64,000 nt of DNA from the NCBI GenBank assembly GCA_003797895.1, contig RKQB01000003.1, positions 248,001-312,000 of the forward strand, read 5' to 3'. The notes beneath the pieces were generated by a model that worked only from the letters and a program-made list of their open reading frames with translations, did no database searches and was not told where the DNA came from. Position 1 is the first letter of the stretch. Each line of letters starts with the position of its first letter. Source of the DNA: Cyclobacteriaceae bacterium YHN15 (GTDB taxonomy: Bacteria; Bacteroidota; Bacteroidia; Cytophagales; Cyclobacteriaceae). This document shows, piece after piece, positions 9,687 to 20,763 of the stretch. The translations under genes and the position numbers were made by a program.

Positions 9687-11744
9687 TTAAATATAGGAAA
9701 GAATAATCAAAAATTCTGTTCCCTCACCCTCTTTTGATATGACTTTGATCTCCCCCCCATGCGCCTTGACAATATCATAACTCAAACTCAATCCCAATCC
9801 TGTCCCCTGGCCCGTAGGTTTGGTGGTAAAGAAAGGCTGGAAAATTTTGTCTTTGATGGAGGAGGGGATGCCGGGGCCGTTGTCGCTTACCGATATCTCT
9901 ATTTTGTTGCCGATGTTCTTTGTAGATACTTTTACTAGGGGCTTTAATTCAGAATTATGAATGCCTGTCCGCCGTGGTGGAATGAATTCTGAATGGGTAC
10001 AGGCATAAAAAGCATTATTGAGAATATTCAACAATACCTTCCCGATTTCAGGCCGGACCAATTCTATTTTGGGGATTGTTGGATCAAGGTCTGTGATAAG
10101 CTTGATGTCAACATCTTCATTTTTGGATTTGAAGCTTAGGAAGGCAAGATTCAGATATTCCCCTACCAAGGTATTGATGTCCGTCAGTTCTTTCTCCCCC
10201 GAACCTGTCCGGCTATGCTCCAACATCCCCTTCACAATCGCATCTGCCCGCTTGCCGTGGTGATTGATCTTCTCTAAGTTCTGCTTAATATCCTCCAGAA
10301 TCTCATCCTCCAACTGCTCCTCTGTCGTAATCTCGGTCCCTGAGCTTTGTCGAAGGGCTTGGCTCTTGGTTCTTGTCTCTTTAACTTCATCCAAAAGCTC
10401 CGCACTTACCTCAGAAAAATTATTCACAAAATTCAGCGGATTCTGGATCTCATGCGCGATACCGGCAGTAAGTTCCCCTAGAGAGGCCATTTTTTCGGAC
10501 TGGATGAGTTGGGCTTGGGTGGATTTTAGATTGGAAAGAGTGGTTTCAATTTCGATTTTTTGACGGTGTAAAGTTTTATTCGCCTTTATCTTTGATTTAT
10601 TATTTCGAAATAAAATATAGGCTATGATTAAGGCCGATAATAGACCAAAGATCAATAAAGATTGCAGCAAATTATTACGTGATTGTTTTTGGATGGCGGC
10701 CTGTTCTTCTGCTTTATTCTCCTGGTTGGCCACCATTTCCCGCAGGATTTGAACATTTCCCGATCCGAATAAGTTGTTTCTTACTTCGTTGGCAAGTTTA
10801 TAATAATGCAGCGCTTTAGCAGGGTTTTTTGACTCGTACACTTCAGACAATATATCCAGCGACAAAACCTTAGCCCGGTCATACGAAATTTTGGCCGATT
10901 CATCCAGTGCTTTTAGTGCATAATGAATACTGGAATCTGGCTGATTGTACTTTTGATAAAAAAGGGCAATGTCATTGTAAGCATTGGCCCAGTGAAAGGG
11001 TTCATCCCCAAGTCTCGAGGCAGTAAGAGCTTTGTTCAGATCCTGTAGTGCTTCTTCGGGTTTATTTAATTGCAAATTGATTTTGGCGCGGAGATTGTAA
11101 AGGCCCGGCCAGGCTTCCTGACCATATACACTCCTAAAAAAAGTATCATTATGAATATTAAATTCTTCAAAGGAGAGGTTCAGATAATACATGGCGGAGT
11201 CTGGTTTCATCTCCTTTTCCAATATCTGAGAAAGTAGAAAATATCCATACGCTTTATTGAGCTCTTCTTTTTCAAGTCTTGGGTCGTTGATGGATGCCAT
11301 AGCATATAAGCGGGCTTTTTTAAGATCTCCGATCTGAAAATATAAATCCGAAAAATTATAAAAGGTTGGACCAAGAGAAATATTCCCCGTGCGTATGTCA
11401 CGGGTTAAGTCTAAAACCTCAAGTGACAACTCCAGTGTTTTGGGCAAATTGGCCTTATTCATGTATCCTTCGCCCATGATAGCCATACCCCATATTTGCT
11501 CGTCCAGCATCTTGTTTGCCTTTGCCAGTGCTACCGTTTGCTGGGCATAATATATTGTTGAGTCGGGGTAAGAAAAGGTATACCTTGCGGCAAGGTCATG
11601 TCCTGACTTAATCTTTGTAGTAATTTCTTTGCTGGTATTAAAAACTGTTCTCAGGCTGTCTTGATACGCTTGAAAAGCTTTTGATTGACTGAAACCCATG
11701 AAACTTACACAGCAGAAGAATGCAGTTATGATAATAGTTTTCAT
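9687..11744 (-). CDS. TPR sensor histidine kinase
   Basis: The product has 685 residues. It has a signal peptide (MKTIIITAFFCCVSFMGFSQ), TPR-like repeats over about 45-330, a membrane helix near 358-380 (LLQSLLIFGLLSALIIAYIL), a coiled coil and a Q-type core with its phospho-accepting His near 430, DNGPGIP and [11 protein letters not shown]. Its ATG overlaps the stop of an orphan kinase tail (ATGA), so it was once translationally coupled to a kinase gene that is now mostly gone. The HisKA loop carries [10 protein letters not shown], and the post-N-box loop carries PPRRTGI, a repeat-derived insert. About 288 bases of the core (10261-10548) match the kinase at 18742-20751 with one visible difference, although the sensors differ. 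This suggests recent core conversion or duplication. Confidence 0.92.
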   Translation of the reverse strand: MKTIIITAFFCCVSFMGFSQSKAFQAYQDSLRTVFNTSKEITTKIKSGHDLAARYTFSYPDSTIYYAQQTVALAKANKMLDEQIWGMAIMGEGYMNKANLPKTLELSLEVLDLTRDIRTGNISLGPTFYNFSDLYFQIGDLKKARLYAMASINDPRLEKEELNKAYGYFLLSQILEKEMKPDSAMYYLNLSFEEFNIHNDTFFRSVYGQEAWPGLYNLRAKINLQLNKPEEALQDLNKALTASRLGDEPFHWANAYNDIALFYQKYNQPDSSIHYALKALDESAKISYDRAKVLSLDILSEVYESKNPAKALHYYKLANEVRNNLFGSGNVQILREMVANQENKAEEQAAIQKQSRNNLLQSLLIFGLLSALIIAYILFRNNKSKIKANKTLHRQKIEIETTLSNLKSTQAQLIQSEKMASLGELTAGIAHEIQNPLNFVNNFSEVSAELLDEVKETRTKSQALRQSSGTEITTEEQLEDEILEDIKQNLEKINHHGKRADAIVKGMLEHSRTGSGEKELTDINTLVGEYLNLAFLSFKSKNEDVDIKLITDLDPTIPKIELVRPEIGKVLLNILNNAFYACTHSEFIPPRRTGIHNSELKPLVKVSTKNIGNKIEISVSDNGPGIPSSIKDKIFQPFFTTKPTGQGTGLGLSLSYDIVKAHGGEIKVISKEGEGTEFLIILSYI
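10337..10359. repeat. Dispersed palindrome-like repeat in the HisKA hairpin loop
   Basis: This is the same 23-base repeat as at 8269-8291 and 19401-19423, encoding RQSSGT in the loop between the two HisKA helices. Confidence 0.85.
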
Positions 11745-11849
11745 GAGCCAGGAGTTTTTGTTTGAATAAAAACTAAAAATGCGGAGCCTTTGCTTTCCTT
11801 ACTTTTCTCCTTTAACTCTCCACTATCCTCTTTGGCAATATCGTAAAAT
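11741..11849 (-). pseudogene. Orphan C-terminal tail of a histidine kinase
   Basis: The minus strand reads FYDIAKEDSGELKEKSKESK, then GSAFLVFIQTKTPGS and a stop. This matches the last strand of a kinase ATPase domain (compare [14 protein letters not shown] and GKGSEFLI), but nothing upstream encodes the rest of a kinase. Its TGA overlaps the ATG of the gene at 11744, as intact kinase genes in this array often do. The fragment begins exactly at the inverted-repeat element at 11850. It is best explained as the remnant of a deleted or rearranged kinase gene. Confidence 0.75.
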
Positions 11850-11967
11850 GTCTGAATCATGGATTGGCACTGATTTGCGGATTTTGCGGATTTTGATCTC
11901 ACTCTTTTCATCGCTTCATTTTTTTATCTGTGTAAACCGTGTAATCATTTTAATCAGTGATTCAGAC
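11850..11967. mobile_element. Inverted-repeat element (118 bases) at a kinase 3' end
   Basis: The ends are GTCTGAATCA and TGATTCAGAC, a perfect 10-base inverted repeat. On the minus strand the element starts GTCTGAATCACTGATTAAA. A second, 160-base element at 18588-18747 has the same ends and similar subterminal sequence. The TGA inside the terminal repeat serves as the stop codon of the 11962-18492 kinase. AAT flanks both ends, a possible 3-base target duplication. No transposase is visible. It looks like a small non-autonomous element, or the decayed shell of a larger one. Confidence 0.65.
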
Positions 11968-14900
11968 AATGGGCAACTGAATAATAAACTCCGAGCCCAC
12001 TCCTGCTGTGGTATCGACCTCCAGGGTGCCGTTGTGGCCTTTTGTGATAATATCATAACTGAGGCTGAGACCCAGACCCGTCCCCTGCCCGGTGGGTTTG
12101 GTGGTGAAGAAGGGCTGGAATATCTTATTCACAATCTCATCAGGAATTCCCTCTCCATTGTCTTTTATAGCTATTAGCTGTTGGCTATTAGCTGTTAACT
12201 GGGTGGTGACTGATATGGAAGGTACATAGTCGGGCTCTCCTTTTTTGCTTCGCTCGTTAACTGCATAAAATGCATTGTTGATCAAGTTGAGCAGCACTCG
12301 ACCGATATCCTGCGGGATCACGTTGAGTTTGGGTAGTGATGGATCTAAATCAGCTTTAAAGTCAGCATTGAATGACTTATCCTTTGCCCTGAGCCCATGA
12401 TAGGCCAGCCTGAGGTATTCATCGGCCAAAGCGTTTATGTCGGTAGGTTCCCTTGTGCCGCTACTGGTGCGGCTGTGTTGCAGCATGGATTTCACAATAT
12501 CGCTGGCGCGCTGGCCATGGTGGTTGATCTTTTCCAGGTTTTGTTTGATATCGCCGGCAATCATTCTGGCTTCTTCAATTTGTCCTTTATCGATTTCTTC
12601 CCTCATTTCATCAATCATTTCTGAGCTGGCTTCTGAAAAGTTATTGACAAAGTTTAAGGGGTTCTGAATCTCATGCGCAATGCCTGCGGTGAGTTCACCA
12701 AGGCTTGCCATTTTTTCGGATTGGATGAGTTGTTTCTGTGTATTTTTCAATTCCACAAGCGTGGCTTCAATGCTATCTTTGGCTTTTTCGAGTTTTACAA
12801 AATCCTCATATCGGGCGTAGGCTATGGAAAAGGCTTTGGCCAATGCTTTTACCATTTCTATTTCCTCATCAGAAAGTTCTTCAATGGCTCCAACATAGAG
12901 CGAACCTTGGGTAAATGGCACAAAATACAATTCTAAGGTTTCTGGTGGAGCTTCGGAGCCTTGGTAGGCTTTGTTGTTAGATATTTGCCCACCTTCCATC
13001 AGTGTTTTTGTCCAAGAGACAAACTCTTCCTTTGACCAATGTTGATGATACACTTTGTTTTTTCTCCAGTGATCTATGGAATTTTGAGTGAGATCGCTTG
13101 AGGTATAGTCCAGATTTATCATGGCCAAAGATTCCCCATTTGGCGTAGACAAAAACATCTCAATATCCTGAGTTTCTTCATGAATAATGGATACGCCACA
13201 TCGAATAAATGGCACACCCAGGGTGGTGAGTTCATTCCAAACCAAAGGAGTGATTCTTTCCAAATCTGCCATAGAACGCATGCTGGCTATTTCGCCGCGT
13301 ACTCTGTCTAGAGAAGATTGCTTAAGTGCCTCTTTTGCTTGTTCCTCTGCTTTTTGAAGGTCAAGGAAACGGGTGTAGGTCTGTTCGAATACTTTGGCGA
13401 AGCGTAATAACAACGAAGTGGTCTCATCATCTATGGGTGCGGCATTCAATAATTGAATCGCCCCATATGAAAAATTTGCGAAATAAAAATAGGCAGGGTC
13501 TGGCATTAATATTTTGGACTCCGACACCTTTTTTGTAGCCGTATTGGCCGGCATAACGATTTCCAAATGCTTTCTCAGTTGTTCACCTTTTATTATTTGC
13601 GAAAAAAGAGGCTCTTTTCGCTTCCAAGCCTCATATCTTTTTTTCAAAATTGTATCTCCCAAAAGCGGTAAGTCAATTTGCTGTAAAAATCCTGTGGCCG
13701 ACTTAGAACCCCAAAACCGTTGTTTCAAATTTTCCTCGTCTACAATAATAAGAGAAACACTTGATGCTGGTAAGATGGCCAAAGTATTGATCTCGTCATG
13801 TAAAACCGTCGCCACCTGTATCAGTTCTTCGCTATTGTACATCGCCATGCTTCGTGAGCGAACACGTTCGAGAGCAGCTTCAATCTGAGCTTCCCTAGTC
13901 TGTGTTTCCGCCTTTTGAAGGTCAAGAAAACGGGTGTAAGTTTGCTCAAAGACTTTAGCGAAGCGGGTAAAGACATATTCTTCTTTGAATTCTTCTTCGG
14001 TAATTACCAATAAGTAACCATACTTAAACGAAACAACATGATTTTTTTGCCACACAGGAAGTGGCCTACCGGCATCAATTACTTTTTGAAAATTTGCTTT
14101 GAAACTAGGAATAGTCATGAGATGGTCATAGATATCCTTTAGTACTTTTCCTTCTTGGACGTAAGAGTAGAGTTCAACTTTGTTTTTCCATGTATCATAC
14201 ATGCTCTGTTCCCCATGGTCTGCATTATAGGGTATAAAATTGGGGGCAAAAATCTGATCTGTTATAGGGCTACCTCCCCATTTTTCAACTATTAGCTCGT
14301 CTTCTTTGCAAAAGGCGATACTTATGGTCCATAGTTTAGCTCCAAGAATCTTAATCTGTTTGAAAAGAAGCGCCGCTACATCTGACAACTCATCACTTTT
14401 TTGCATGGCCATTGTTTTGGCTCGTACCCGCTCTAAAGCAAGTTCAATTTCAGCCTCTCTTGCTTGTGCTTCTGCTTTTTGGAGGTCAAGGAAACGGGTG
14501 TAGGTTTGCTCCAAGACATGGGCAAAGCGTTGATAAATTATTAAGTTTTCTTCTTTGAAGGGTACAACTTCAGTGAATTCAAGAAGCCCATACTTTATAT
14601 TTGAGTAAGAGAAATATACATTTTTCTCAGACCTCCATCCATCTTTTACCTCCTGTGGCAAGTTCTTATGATCAGTTTCTTCGAGCATAAAATCAGCATA
14701 CTCAGCCATCTTTTCGTCGTGCAACTCAATAATAAATTGTGGAGTACCTTGCTTCCACAATTCCCATGTTTTTTTAATTGTTTTATTCGTTATAGGCACT
14801 TTGAAATAATCTGGTAAGTGCGACATGTTGATATCCGCATACCAATAGTGCATGATCTGGCCTTCCTCATCGCAAATGATAATAGCACAACCCCAATCTG

Positions 14901-17900
14901 TAAATCCAAGACTTTGAATTTGTCCATACATCAGTGCGACTACTTCGGCCAGTTCTTGACTTTGATGCATGGCCATAGCTCGGGCCCTTACTCTTTCAAG
15001 AGCCAATTGTATCTCAGCCTCTCTGGCTTGTATTTCTGCTTTTTGAATATCAAGGAAACGGGTATAGGTCAAGTCAAAGACCTTTGCAAAACGAGACAGT
15101 ATTTCGAATTGTTCATCGGATAAAGAATCGGATGATTCCAATGCCAGGTAGCCAAAATTGCTGAATGAAGTGGAAAGATATAATTTCTTTTTGCTTCGCA
15201 TGGTGTTTTTGATATGTTCGGGAAGAAGTGAAAACTCTGTTTCCTCAAATAAGAATTTGTCCCATTCCTTTTTATCTTCCTCTTTAAGAATATAATGCCA
15301 TTTTGTTTTCCTCTCACGCCATGCTTTCAGATGCGCCTGGTAGGGTAAAAGCTCGTGATATTTTATAAATAAACCGAATGATTCATTTGATTCAGGATTC
15401 CTCATCCACCAGGTTGATCCCAATGTTTTGGTATCGTAGATGCAAATAAACGCACGGTTAAAAATGATATCGAGTTTTCCAATTTCATTTGAAAGCGTGT
15501 GCACCAATTCTTTTAATTCATCTGATTTTTGCATGGCCATAGATCGTGAACGAACCCTTTCCAATGCTGCTTCAATCTGCGCTTCACGTGCCTGGGCTTC
15601 AGCTTTTTGAAGGTCAAGAAAACGGGTGTAAGTTTGCTCGAAAACTTTGGCGAAACGGAGCATAATTTTGGCATTCTCTTCGGCAGGAATGGTAAGGTCA
15701 ATCGATTCGAAATATCCATACTTAAAATAGGTGAAGGTAAAGCAGACGGTTTTATGCGAGTGAATCTCTTCTTTTAATTCTTCGGGTAGTTGCCTATAAT
15801 CAGTCTCAGTTAAAATATAATTGTCGTAACTCCTTTTGTCGGGTCCTTCCAGATACACTTTTCTTTGTGGATTTTTATTTTTCCAGTCTTCCCAAATCTG
15901 TTTAAACACCTTATTTTTTTGACCTACTACTTTATAACTCTGCAATAGGCCGGAATCCAGATTGTCGGCAAACCAGTTTTCTATGGCGTTTTCTTCTTCT
16001 CTAAACAAGGCTATGGTAATGCCAGTTGTAGATACGCCAAATGGTTCGATTTCCAAATAGATTTTTTTAACCAAGTCCAACAGTTCTTCAGATTTTTGCA
16101 TGGCCATAGTACGACTCCTCACCTTTTCTAAAGCCGTTTCTATTTGTGCCTCTTTGGCTTGTTTTTCGGCTTTTTGAAGGTCGAGGAAGCGGGTGTATGT
16201 CTGCTCAAAGACTTTGGCGAAGCGTTGATAAATGGGGAAATTATTTTCATCTATTGGTTTTACATCCACGAACTCCAGCAAACCAAATTTGAAATTTGAA
16301 TAAGTAAAAAAGACCTCAGAAAATGATCGCCAACCTTCTTTTACATCTTCAGGTAATTCCTTATGATCGGTCTCGGTAAGCAAAAATTCTATATACTCTT
16401 TATGTTCTTTTCCCTTAATATTTATATTAAATTGGGTAAGTCCTTTTTTCCATGATTGATATTGCTCCTGGACAATAGATTGGGAGGTAATGGGAACATT
16501 GTAGCAACGAAAGGACTGTAACTGATTGATTTCAGCGTACCAAAATTGTAATACCTTATTGGCTTCGTCACATATGATAATCGAGCAACCATAATCAAGT
16601 AATCCCAATTTTTGGATCTCATCATAAATCAGTGCGACAAGTTCATTAAGTTCGCCCGTAGTATGCATTGCCATAGCTCTTGCTCTCACTCTTTCCATTG
16701 AAGCCTCTATTTGAGACTCCCGAGCTTGCTCTTCGGCTTTTTGCAGGTCAAGGAAGCGGGTGTAGGTCTGCTCAAAGACTTTGGAGAAGCGAATTAAGGT
16801 ATTTATAGATTTTTTAGGTAATGGTTCTGCACCCCATACTTCCACTAATCCATATTTCATATGGGCGTTGGAAATGTAGATTCTTTCTGGTGAAAGCATT
16901 TCTTGATGAAACTCTGCTGGTAGAAATTGATAATCTGAGTGTTCAATCATCCATTTGGCATATTCAACTTTCTGCGGCCCTTCAAAAATCAGTTCATGAA
17001 ATGGCAGCCCTGCTTGCCAACCTGATACTTCTTCAGTGAAATAGGGATGTTCACAGTAAGGAATATGATAACTCTTTGGCAATTCTCCATGTGAAAATCC
17101 TGCCATCCATTGTTCGGCAGAAAGATCATCATTATAAATGTGAATTACTGATGCTGAAGAATCAAACCCCAAATTTTGTAATTGCTCGAACATGGTCGCG
17201 ACAACCTGGCGCAACTGATCACTTTGATGCATGGCCATCATATTAGATCTGATCTTTTCTAATGCTGTCTCAATCCTAGCTTCTTGGGCCTGTCTTTCTG
17301 CCTTTTGGAGGTCGAGAAAACGGGTGTAAGTTTGAGAAAAAACTTTTGTGAATCTTGCTAGGATGGCCTCGGCTTCAGGTACCAATTCTTCTTTGGCCAC
17401 TATATGCAAATAACCTTCTTTGAAGTTACCACAATAAAAATAGCAGGGGTCTGGCATGTATGGTAGAATCGTACTTAATTGGTTTTTGGAAATGGACCTA
17501 TCTGATACATATTTAATATGCTCTGTTAATTTCTCCCCAGTCACTTTTTGACAAAAAACACCATTGCCTTCACTCCATGCTTTCAATCTTTCTTTAAATA
17601 TAGAATCGCCGGGATAAGGTAGATCTAACTCTTCAATAAAATCTCCTTCGGGTTGGGTCATCCAGCCATTTTGAACACTGTCGGCTTCATTTACTATCAC
17701 GAATCCACAGTTGAAAAAATCTCCCATTTTCAAGGCATTGAATTCCTTGTAAAGAAGAATGGCTACTTCTCCAAGTTCTTCACTTCGGTGCATGGCCATA
17801 GTTCGGGCCCGCACTCTTTCAAGAGCCAGTTGTATCTCAGCTTCTCTTGTCTGTGCTTCCGCTTTTTTCAGGTCAAGGAAACGGGTGTAGATCTGCTCGA

Positions 17901-18492
17901 ATACTTTAGCGAAGCGCTGGAGAATGTTAGCTTGATCTGTAGGAAGTCCCTCTTCAGCATTTATCTCTATCCAACCATATTTCATGTAGGCTGCACAGAT
18001 AAAAGTTTTCTCAATATTCATTATTTCCGCTTTGGACTCTTCAGGCAAAGTGGACATACCTGTCTTAAAGAATACGTATTGGTCATAATCTTTCTTTTTT
18101 TGACCTTCATACTTAAGGAAGTCATAGGAAATCCCATTTTGCCATGCTTCAATAAAATGGGTGAAATAGAGATGATCTGTGTAATAGATTTCATAACTCT
18201 TTGGAAGGATATCCTTAGAGTAGCCTGCTATCCACAACTCCTGCGACATCCGCTCATTGATGAGAACTAAACTACAGGCATAAATATCAAATGACAGTTC
18301 CTGAAGCTGTTGAAAAAGGATGTTGATAATCTGCGGAAGCTCCTCGGTTTTTTGCATGGCCATAGTGCGTGCCCTGACCTTTTCAAGAGCAGCCTCTATT
18401 TGTATTTCCTTTTTTAACAAGGCAATGTTCTTTTCTTGCTCCTCTAATTGAGTACTAAAGTCATTCTTGTTCGGTGATCCTTTTCTTCCCAT
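11962..18492 (-). CDS. Giant soluble histidine kinase with ten tandem sensor-like modules
   Basis: The product has 2176 residues from the ATG at 18492 ([11 protein letters not shown]). An earlier in-frame ATG at 18570 lies in a different frame of a kinase-tail remnant and is rejected. There is no signal peptide or membrane helix, so it should be cytoplasmic. Ten modules recur with a strikingly even period near 564 bases (188 residues). Each opens with a helix of the form [18 protein letters not shown], carries an alpha/beta body with conserved Trp and Tyr positions, and closes with [20 protein letters not shown]. The bodies are GAF-like in layout (inference). The tenth module is divergent ([12 protein letters not shown], then [10 protein letters not shown]). 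A Q-type core follows, with a variant KGHNG in place of KAHGG. The stop codon is supplied by the inverted-repeat element at 11850-11967. Confidence 0.9.
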   Translation of the reverse strand: MGRKGSPNKNDFSTQLEEQEKNIALLKKEIQIEAALEKVRARTMAMQKTEELPQIINILFQQLQELSFDIYACSLVLINERMSQELWIAGYSKDILPKSYEIYYTDHLYFTHFIEAWQNGISYDFLKYEGQKKKDYDQYVFFKTGMSTLPEESKAEIMNIEKTFICAAYMKYGWIEINAEEGLPTDQANILQRFAKVFEQIYTRFLDLKKAEAQTREAEIQLALERVRARTMAMHRSEELGEVAILLYKEFNALKMGDFFNCGFVIVNEADSVQNGWMTQPEGDFIEELDLPYPGDSIFKERLKAWSEGNGVFCQKVTGEKLTEHIKYVSDRSISKNQLSTILPYMPDPCYFYCGNFKEGYLHIVAKEELVPEAEAILARFTKVFSQTYTRFLDLQKAERQAQEARIETALEKIRSNMMAMHQSDQLRQVVATMFEQLQNLGFDSSASVIHIYNDDLSAEQWMAGFSHGELPKSYHIPYCEHPYFTEEVSGWQAGLPFHELIFEGPQKVEYAKWMIEHSDYQFLPAEFHQEMLSPERIYISNAHMKYGLVEVWGAEPLPKKSINTLIRFSKVFEQTYTRFLDLQKAEEQARESQIEASMERVRARAMAMHTTGELNELVALIYDEIQKLGLLDYGCSIIICDEANKVLQFWYAEINQLQSFRCYNVPITSQSIVQEQYQSWKKGLTQFNINIKGKEHKEYIEFLLTETDHKELPEDVKEGWRSFSEVFFTYSNFKFGLLEFVDVKPIDENNFPIYQRFAKVFEQTYTRFLDLQKAEKQAKEAQIETALEKVRSRTMAMQKSEELLDLVKKIYLEIEPFGVSTTGITIALFREEENAIENWFADNLDSGLLQSYKVVGQKNKVFKQIWEDWKNKNPQRKVYLEGPDKRSYDNYILTETDYRQLPEELKEEIHSHKTVCFTFTYFKYGYFESIDLTIPAEENAKIMLRFAKVFEQTYTRFLDLQKAEAQAREAQIEAALERVRSRSMAMQKSDELKELVHTLSNEIGKLDIIFNRAFICIYDTKTLGSTWWMRNPESNESFGLFIKYHELLPYQAHLKAWRERKTKWHYILKEEDKKEWDKFLFEETEFSLLPEHIKNTMRSKKKLYLSTSFSNFGYLALESSDSLSDEQFEILSRFAKVFDLTYTRFLDIQKAEIQAREAEIQLALERVRARAMAMHQSQELAEVVALMYGQIQSLGFTDWGCAIIICDEEGQIMHYWYADINMSHLPDYFKVPITNKTIKKTWELWKQGTPQFIIELHDEKMAEYADFMLEETDHKNLPQEVKDGWRSEKNVYFSYSNIKYGLLEFTEVVPFKEENLIIYQRFAHVLEQTYTRFLDLQKAEAQAREAEIELALERVRAKTMAMQKSDELSDVAALLFKQIKILGAKLWTISIAFCKEDELIVEKWGGSPITDQIFAPNFIPYNADHGEQSMYDTWKNKVELYSYVQEGKVLKDIYDHLMTIPSFKANFQKVIDAGRPLPVWQKNHVVSFKYGYLLVITEEEFKEEYVFTRFAKVFEQTYTRFLDLQKAETQTREAQIEAALERVRSRSMAMYNSEELIQVATVLHDEINTLAILPASSVSLIIVDEENLKQRFWGSKSATGFLQQIDLPLLGDTILKKRYEAWKRKEPLFSQIIKGEQLRKHLEIVMPANTATKKVSESKILMPDPAYFYFANFSYGAIQLLNAAPIDDETTSLLLRFAKVFEQTYTRFLDLQKAEEQAKEALKQSSLDRVRGEIASMRSMADLERITPLVWNELTTLGVPFIRCGVSIIHEETQDIEMFLSTPNGESLAMINLDYTSSDLTQNSIDHWRKNKVYHQHWSKEEFVSWTKTLMEGGQISNNKAYQGSEAPPETLELYFVPFTQGSLYVGAIEELSDEEIEMVKALAKAFSIAYARYEDFVKLEKAKDSIEATLVELKNTQKQLIQSEKMASLGELTAGIAHEIQNPLNFVNNFSEASSEMIDEMREEIDKGQIEEARMIAGDIKQNLEKINHHGQRASDIVKSMLQHSRTSSGTREPTDINALADEYLRLAYHGLRAKDKSFNADFKADLDPSLPKLNVIPQDIGRVLLNLINNAFYAVNERSKKGEPDYVPSISVTTQLTANSQQLIAIKDNGEGIPDEIVNKIFQPFFTTKPTGQGTGLGLSLSYDIITKGHNGTLEVDTTAGVGSEFIIQLPIV

Positions 18493-18493
18493 T

Positions 18494-18587
18494 TTAATTT
18501 GATTTTGGAAGTGTAATAGTGAATATAGATACTTTACCAATGGAAGTATCACAAGTGAACTCCCCTCCATGCGCTTTCACATCATAA
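18494..18587 (-). pseudogene. Orphan C-terminal tail of a histidine kinase
   Basis: The minus strand reads VKAHGGEFTCDTSIGKVSIF, then TITLPKSN and TAA at 18496-18494, one base before the ATG of the giant kinase at 18492. This is a kinase ATPase C-terminus without a body. Compared with intact genes, the preceding TATGATATCGTG is reduced to TATGATGTG, and the sequence then abuts the element at 18588. The layout mirrors that at 11741-11967. Confidence 0.75.
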
Positions 18588-18747
18588 GTCTGAATCACGG
18601 ATTTATATGGATTATTGGATTTCACCGACTCTAAATTCATAATACGGGTCTTTTAGGGGTTGGACTTTTATCCATTTTCTTATGTTTTAATTCAATCATA
18701 TTTTCATTCTGTGTAATCATAAAATCAGTTTAATCTGTGATTCAGAC
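18588..18747. mobile_element. Inverted-repeat element (160 bases) at a kinase 3' end
   Basis: The ends are GTCTGAATCAC and GTGATTCAGAC, an 11-base inverted repeat shared with the element at 11850-11967. The interior can encode a 28-codon frame on the minus strand (MITQNENMIELKHKKMDK and on), with no recognisable function. The terminal repeat supplies the TGA of the kinase at 18742-20751, in the same codon phase as in the other copy. I recall similar sequence flanking small accessory genes in Bacteroidota, but cannot verify this here. Confidence 0.65.
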
Positions 18748-20751
18748 AAGAGGTAGTTTAATCGTGAAGTTGGTGCCTTCATTTTGGTTCGATTCCACCT
18801 TCAACTCTCCTCCATATGCTTTCACGATATCATAACTCAAACTCAAGCCCAATCCTGTCCCCTGCCCTGTTGGCTTGGTAGTGAAAAAAGGCTGGAAGAT
18901 TTTTTCTTTAATGGAATCGGGAATGCCGGGGCCGTTGTCGTAGATGGAGATCTGGATCCGATGGCTATCGGGTTTATCGCCAAGGCTTTTGGTGGAAATA
19001 CCAACAGTCGGATGATTTAAGGGAATATCGAATTTTGAATTTCGAACATCGAATTTCGAAGTGACCGCATAGAAGGCATTGTTGAGAATATTCAACAATA
19101 CCTTGCCGATATCTGAACGGACGATTTCCATCTTTGGGAGCGATGGATCAAGGTCTGTGATAAGCTTTATATCGACCCCTTCATTTTTGGATTTGAAGCT
19201 TTGGTAGGCAAGATTCAGATATTCCCCTGCCAAGGAATTGATGTCGGTCGGTTCTTTCTCCCCCGAACCGGTCCGGCTGTGGGCGAGCATTCCTTTGACG
19301 ATGGCATCGGCGCGCTTGCCGTGGTGATTGATCTTCTCTAAGTTCTGCTTAATATCCTCCAGAATCTCATCCTCCAACTGCTCCTCTGTCGTAATCTCGG
19401 TCCCTGAGCTTTGTCGAAGGGCTTGGCTCTTGGTTCTTGTCTCTTTAACTTCATCCAAAAGCTCCGCACTTACCTCAGAAAAATTATTCACAAAATTCAG
19501 CGGATTCTGGATCTCATGCGCGATACCGGCAGTGAGTTCCCCTAGAGAGGCCATTTTTTCGGACTGGATGAGTTGGGCTTGGGTGGATTTTAGATTGGAA
19601 AGAGTGGTTTCCAATACTATGTTTGTCTTTTGTTTTTGTCGGTTGTTTCTATAAAGAACAATAGCAACAATCAGAAATAAAGTCACTCCTCCAATCAAAC
19701 CCCGTTGCCGTAGCTTGTTTCGGTAGGCAATTGCAGCTGCTTCAATTTCGGTTTGTCTTTCCTGTTCTTCCATCGTGGCAGACTGGAGCTGCTGAAATTT
19801 TTGTATGCCGTACAAACTGTCTTTTGCTGCCGAAGCCATCTGATAAAACCTAACCGCTTCTACGGGATTTTCTTCAGCATATAGCTCCGCCAATAAACTG
19901 CTTGCTGTGAGTATCCTGTTGGTATAAGAAAGTTCTTTTCCGAATTCCATTCCCATTTTTGCATAATAAATGGCTGAATCAGGCTGATTTAGCTCCTTGA
20001 AAATCAGGGCAATTGCGTTACTGGCAGTAGATGCTTCTCTTATCGCATTTTCAGCCACCGCCGCCGTCAAGCCTTTTTTCAAGTACATCAAGGCTTGCCG
20101 TGGTTCCCCTCTTTTCTTTTCTAATTCTCCTCGTAAACCATTATTTATAATAATCCATAATGGAACAGAAACATACTTTTTTTCAAGTAAGCCCAGTCGG
20201 TTTTCAACAGCATCCAATTGGTTTAATTGTAGGTTAATTTGAGCTATAAAATACTGTGTAACACCCCATTGAAATTCATCATAGTTTCTTTCTAAAAGAT
20301 TATCCGCCTGTTGGAAATAAGGCAAGGCCTTTGAAACATCCCCGACACTTAGATATACATTGCCCACACGGATCAAGCTATAAACCCACTGATATATAAG
20401 CTGCTCTTTTTCAGCTATTTTTAATGCCTGAAGTCCCATTTGTAAAGCATAAGGCAAGTCGCCTTTCTCCCGGTACAGCACACTCAGAACATTCAGTGCC
20501 ATTATTTCGCCCTTCTTAAAACCTATTTCCCTTGCTTTGGATAGTGCCTGATTGGCAAGAATCAGAGAGGTATCCGGATTATTGCTTCTGTAAGCCTCAC
20601 TTAACCGACTTTTTAGTACTACCCTGCCTGTATCAGTTCTTGCTTGTGAAAGTTCCTGAAGCAATCTTTCCGCATCCTTGAATGTTTCTTCCTGAGGGAA
20701 TGCAGAACCACAAGAAATAATCAGTATTAGAAAAATCAAAAGGATCTTCAT
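18742..20751 (-). CDS. TPR sensor histidine kinase
   Basis: The product has 669 residues. The N-terminus [20 protein letters not shown] is a signal peptide; IISC also fits a lipobox with cysteine 14, so lipidation is possible. TPR-like repeats span about 45-320, a membrane helix lies near 350-370 ([20 protein letters not shown]), and a Q-type core follows with its His near 411, DNGPGIP and [11 protein letters not shown]. The core shows three repeat-derived inserts: [10 protein letters not shown] in the HisKA loop, [11 protein letters not shown] after the N-box and PDSHR in the hairpin before G1. The last codons GTC TGA come from the inverted-repeat element that follows. About 288 bases of the core (19325-19612) nearly equal those at 10261-10548. 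Twelve bases separate it from the upstream propeller kinase. Confidence 0.92.
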   Translation of the reverse strand: MKILLIFLILIISCGSAFPQEETFKDAERLLQELSQARTDTGRVVLKSRLSEAYRSNNPDTSLILANQALSKAREIGFKKGEIMALNVLSVLYREKGDLPYALQMGLQALKIAEKEQLIYQWVYSLIRVGNVYLSVGDVSKALPYFQQADNLLERNYDEFQWGVTQYFIAQINLQLNQLDAVENRLGLLEKKYVSVPLWIIINNGLRGELEKKRGEPRQALMYLKKGLTAAVAENAIREASTASNAIALIFKELNQPDSAIYYAKMGMEFGKELSYTNRILTASSLLAELYAEENPVEAVRFYQMASAAKDSLYGIQKFQQLQSATMEEQERQTEIEAAAIAYRNKLRQRGLIGGVTLFLIVAIVLYRNNRQKQKTNIVLETTLSNLKSTQAQLIQSEKMASLGELTAGIAHEIQNPLNFVNNFSEVSAELLDEVKETRTKSQALRQSSGTEITTEEQLEDEILEDIKQNLEKINHHGKRADAIVKGMLAHSRTGSGEKEPTDINSLAGEYLNLAYQSFKSKNEGVDIKLITDLDPSLPKMEIVRSDIGKVLLNILNNAFYAVTSKFDVRNSKFDIPLNHPTVGISTKSLGDKPDSHRIQISIYDNGPGIPDSIKEKIFQPFFTTKPTGQGTGLGLSLSYDIVKAYGGELKVESNQNEGTNFTIKLPLV
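18958..18972. repeat. CCGATGGCTATCGGG palindrome in the hairpin before G1
   Basis: This variant of CCCGATAGCTATCGGG encodes PDSHR as a five-codon insert relative to paralogues such as 1756-3906 (TKNLGDKVEIS). Confidence 0.8.
19028..19061. repeat. TTCGAA-rich repeat after the N-box
   Basis: Interleaved copies of a TTCGAATTT/AATTTCGAA motif encode [11 protein letters not shown]. The same insert lies at 21032-21065 in the neighbouring propeller kinase. Confidence 0.75.
19401..19423. repeat. Dispersed palindrome-like repeat in the HisKA hairpin loop
   Basis: Third exact copy of the 23-base repeat seen at 8269-8291 and 10337-10359, again encoding RQSSGT. Confidence 0.85.
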
Positions 20752-20763
20752 ATTCCGGGATTT

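Noticed and set aside
11850..11967. Complete insertion sequence
   Set aside because: The element is 118 bases and has no room for a transposase; only a non-autonomous element or remnant is supportable. The same holds for 18588-18747.
18493..18570. Upstream in-frame start (18570) for the ten-module giant kinase
   Set aside because: The extra 26 residues are an out-of-frame reading of a kinase-tail remnant; the ATG at 18492 follows that remnant's stop by one base and begins a plausible soluble protein.
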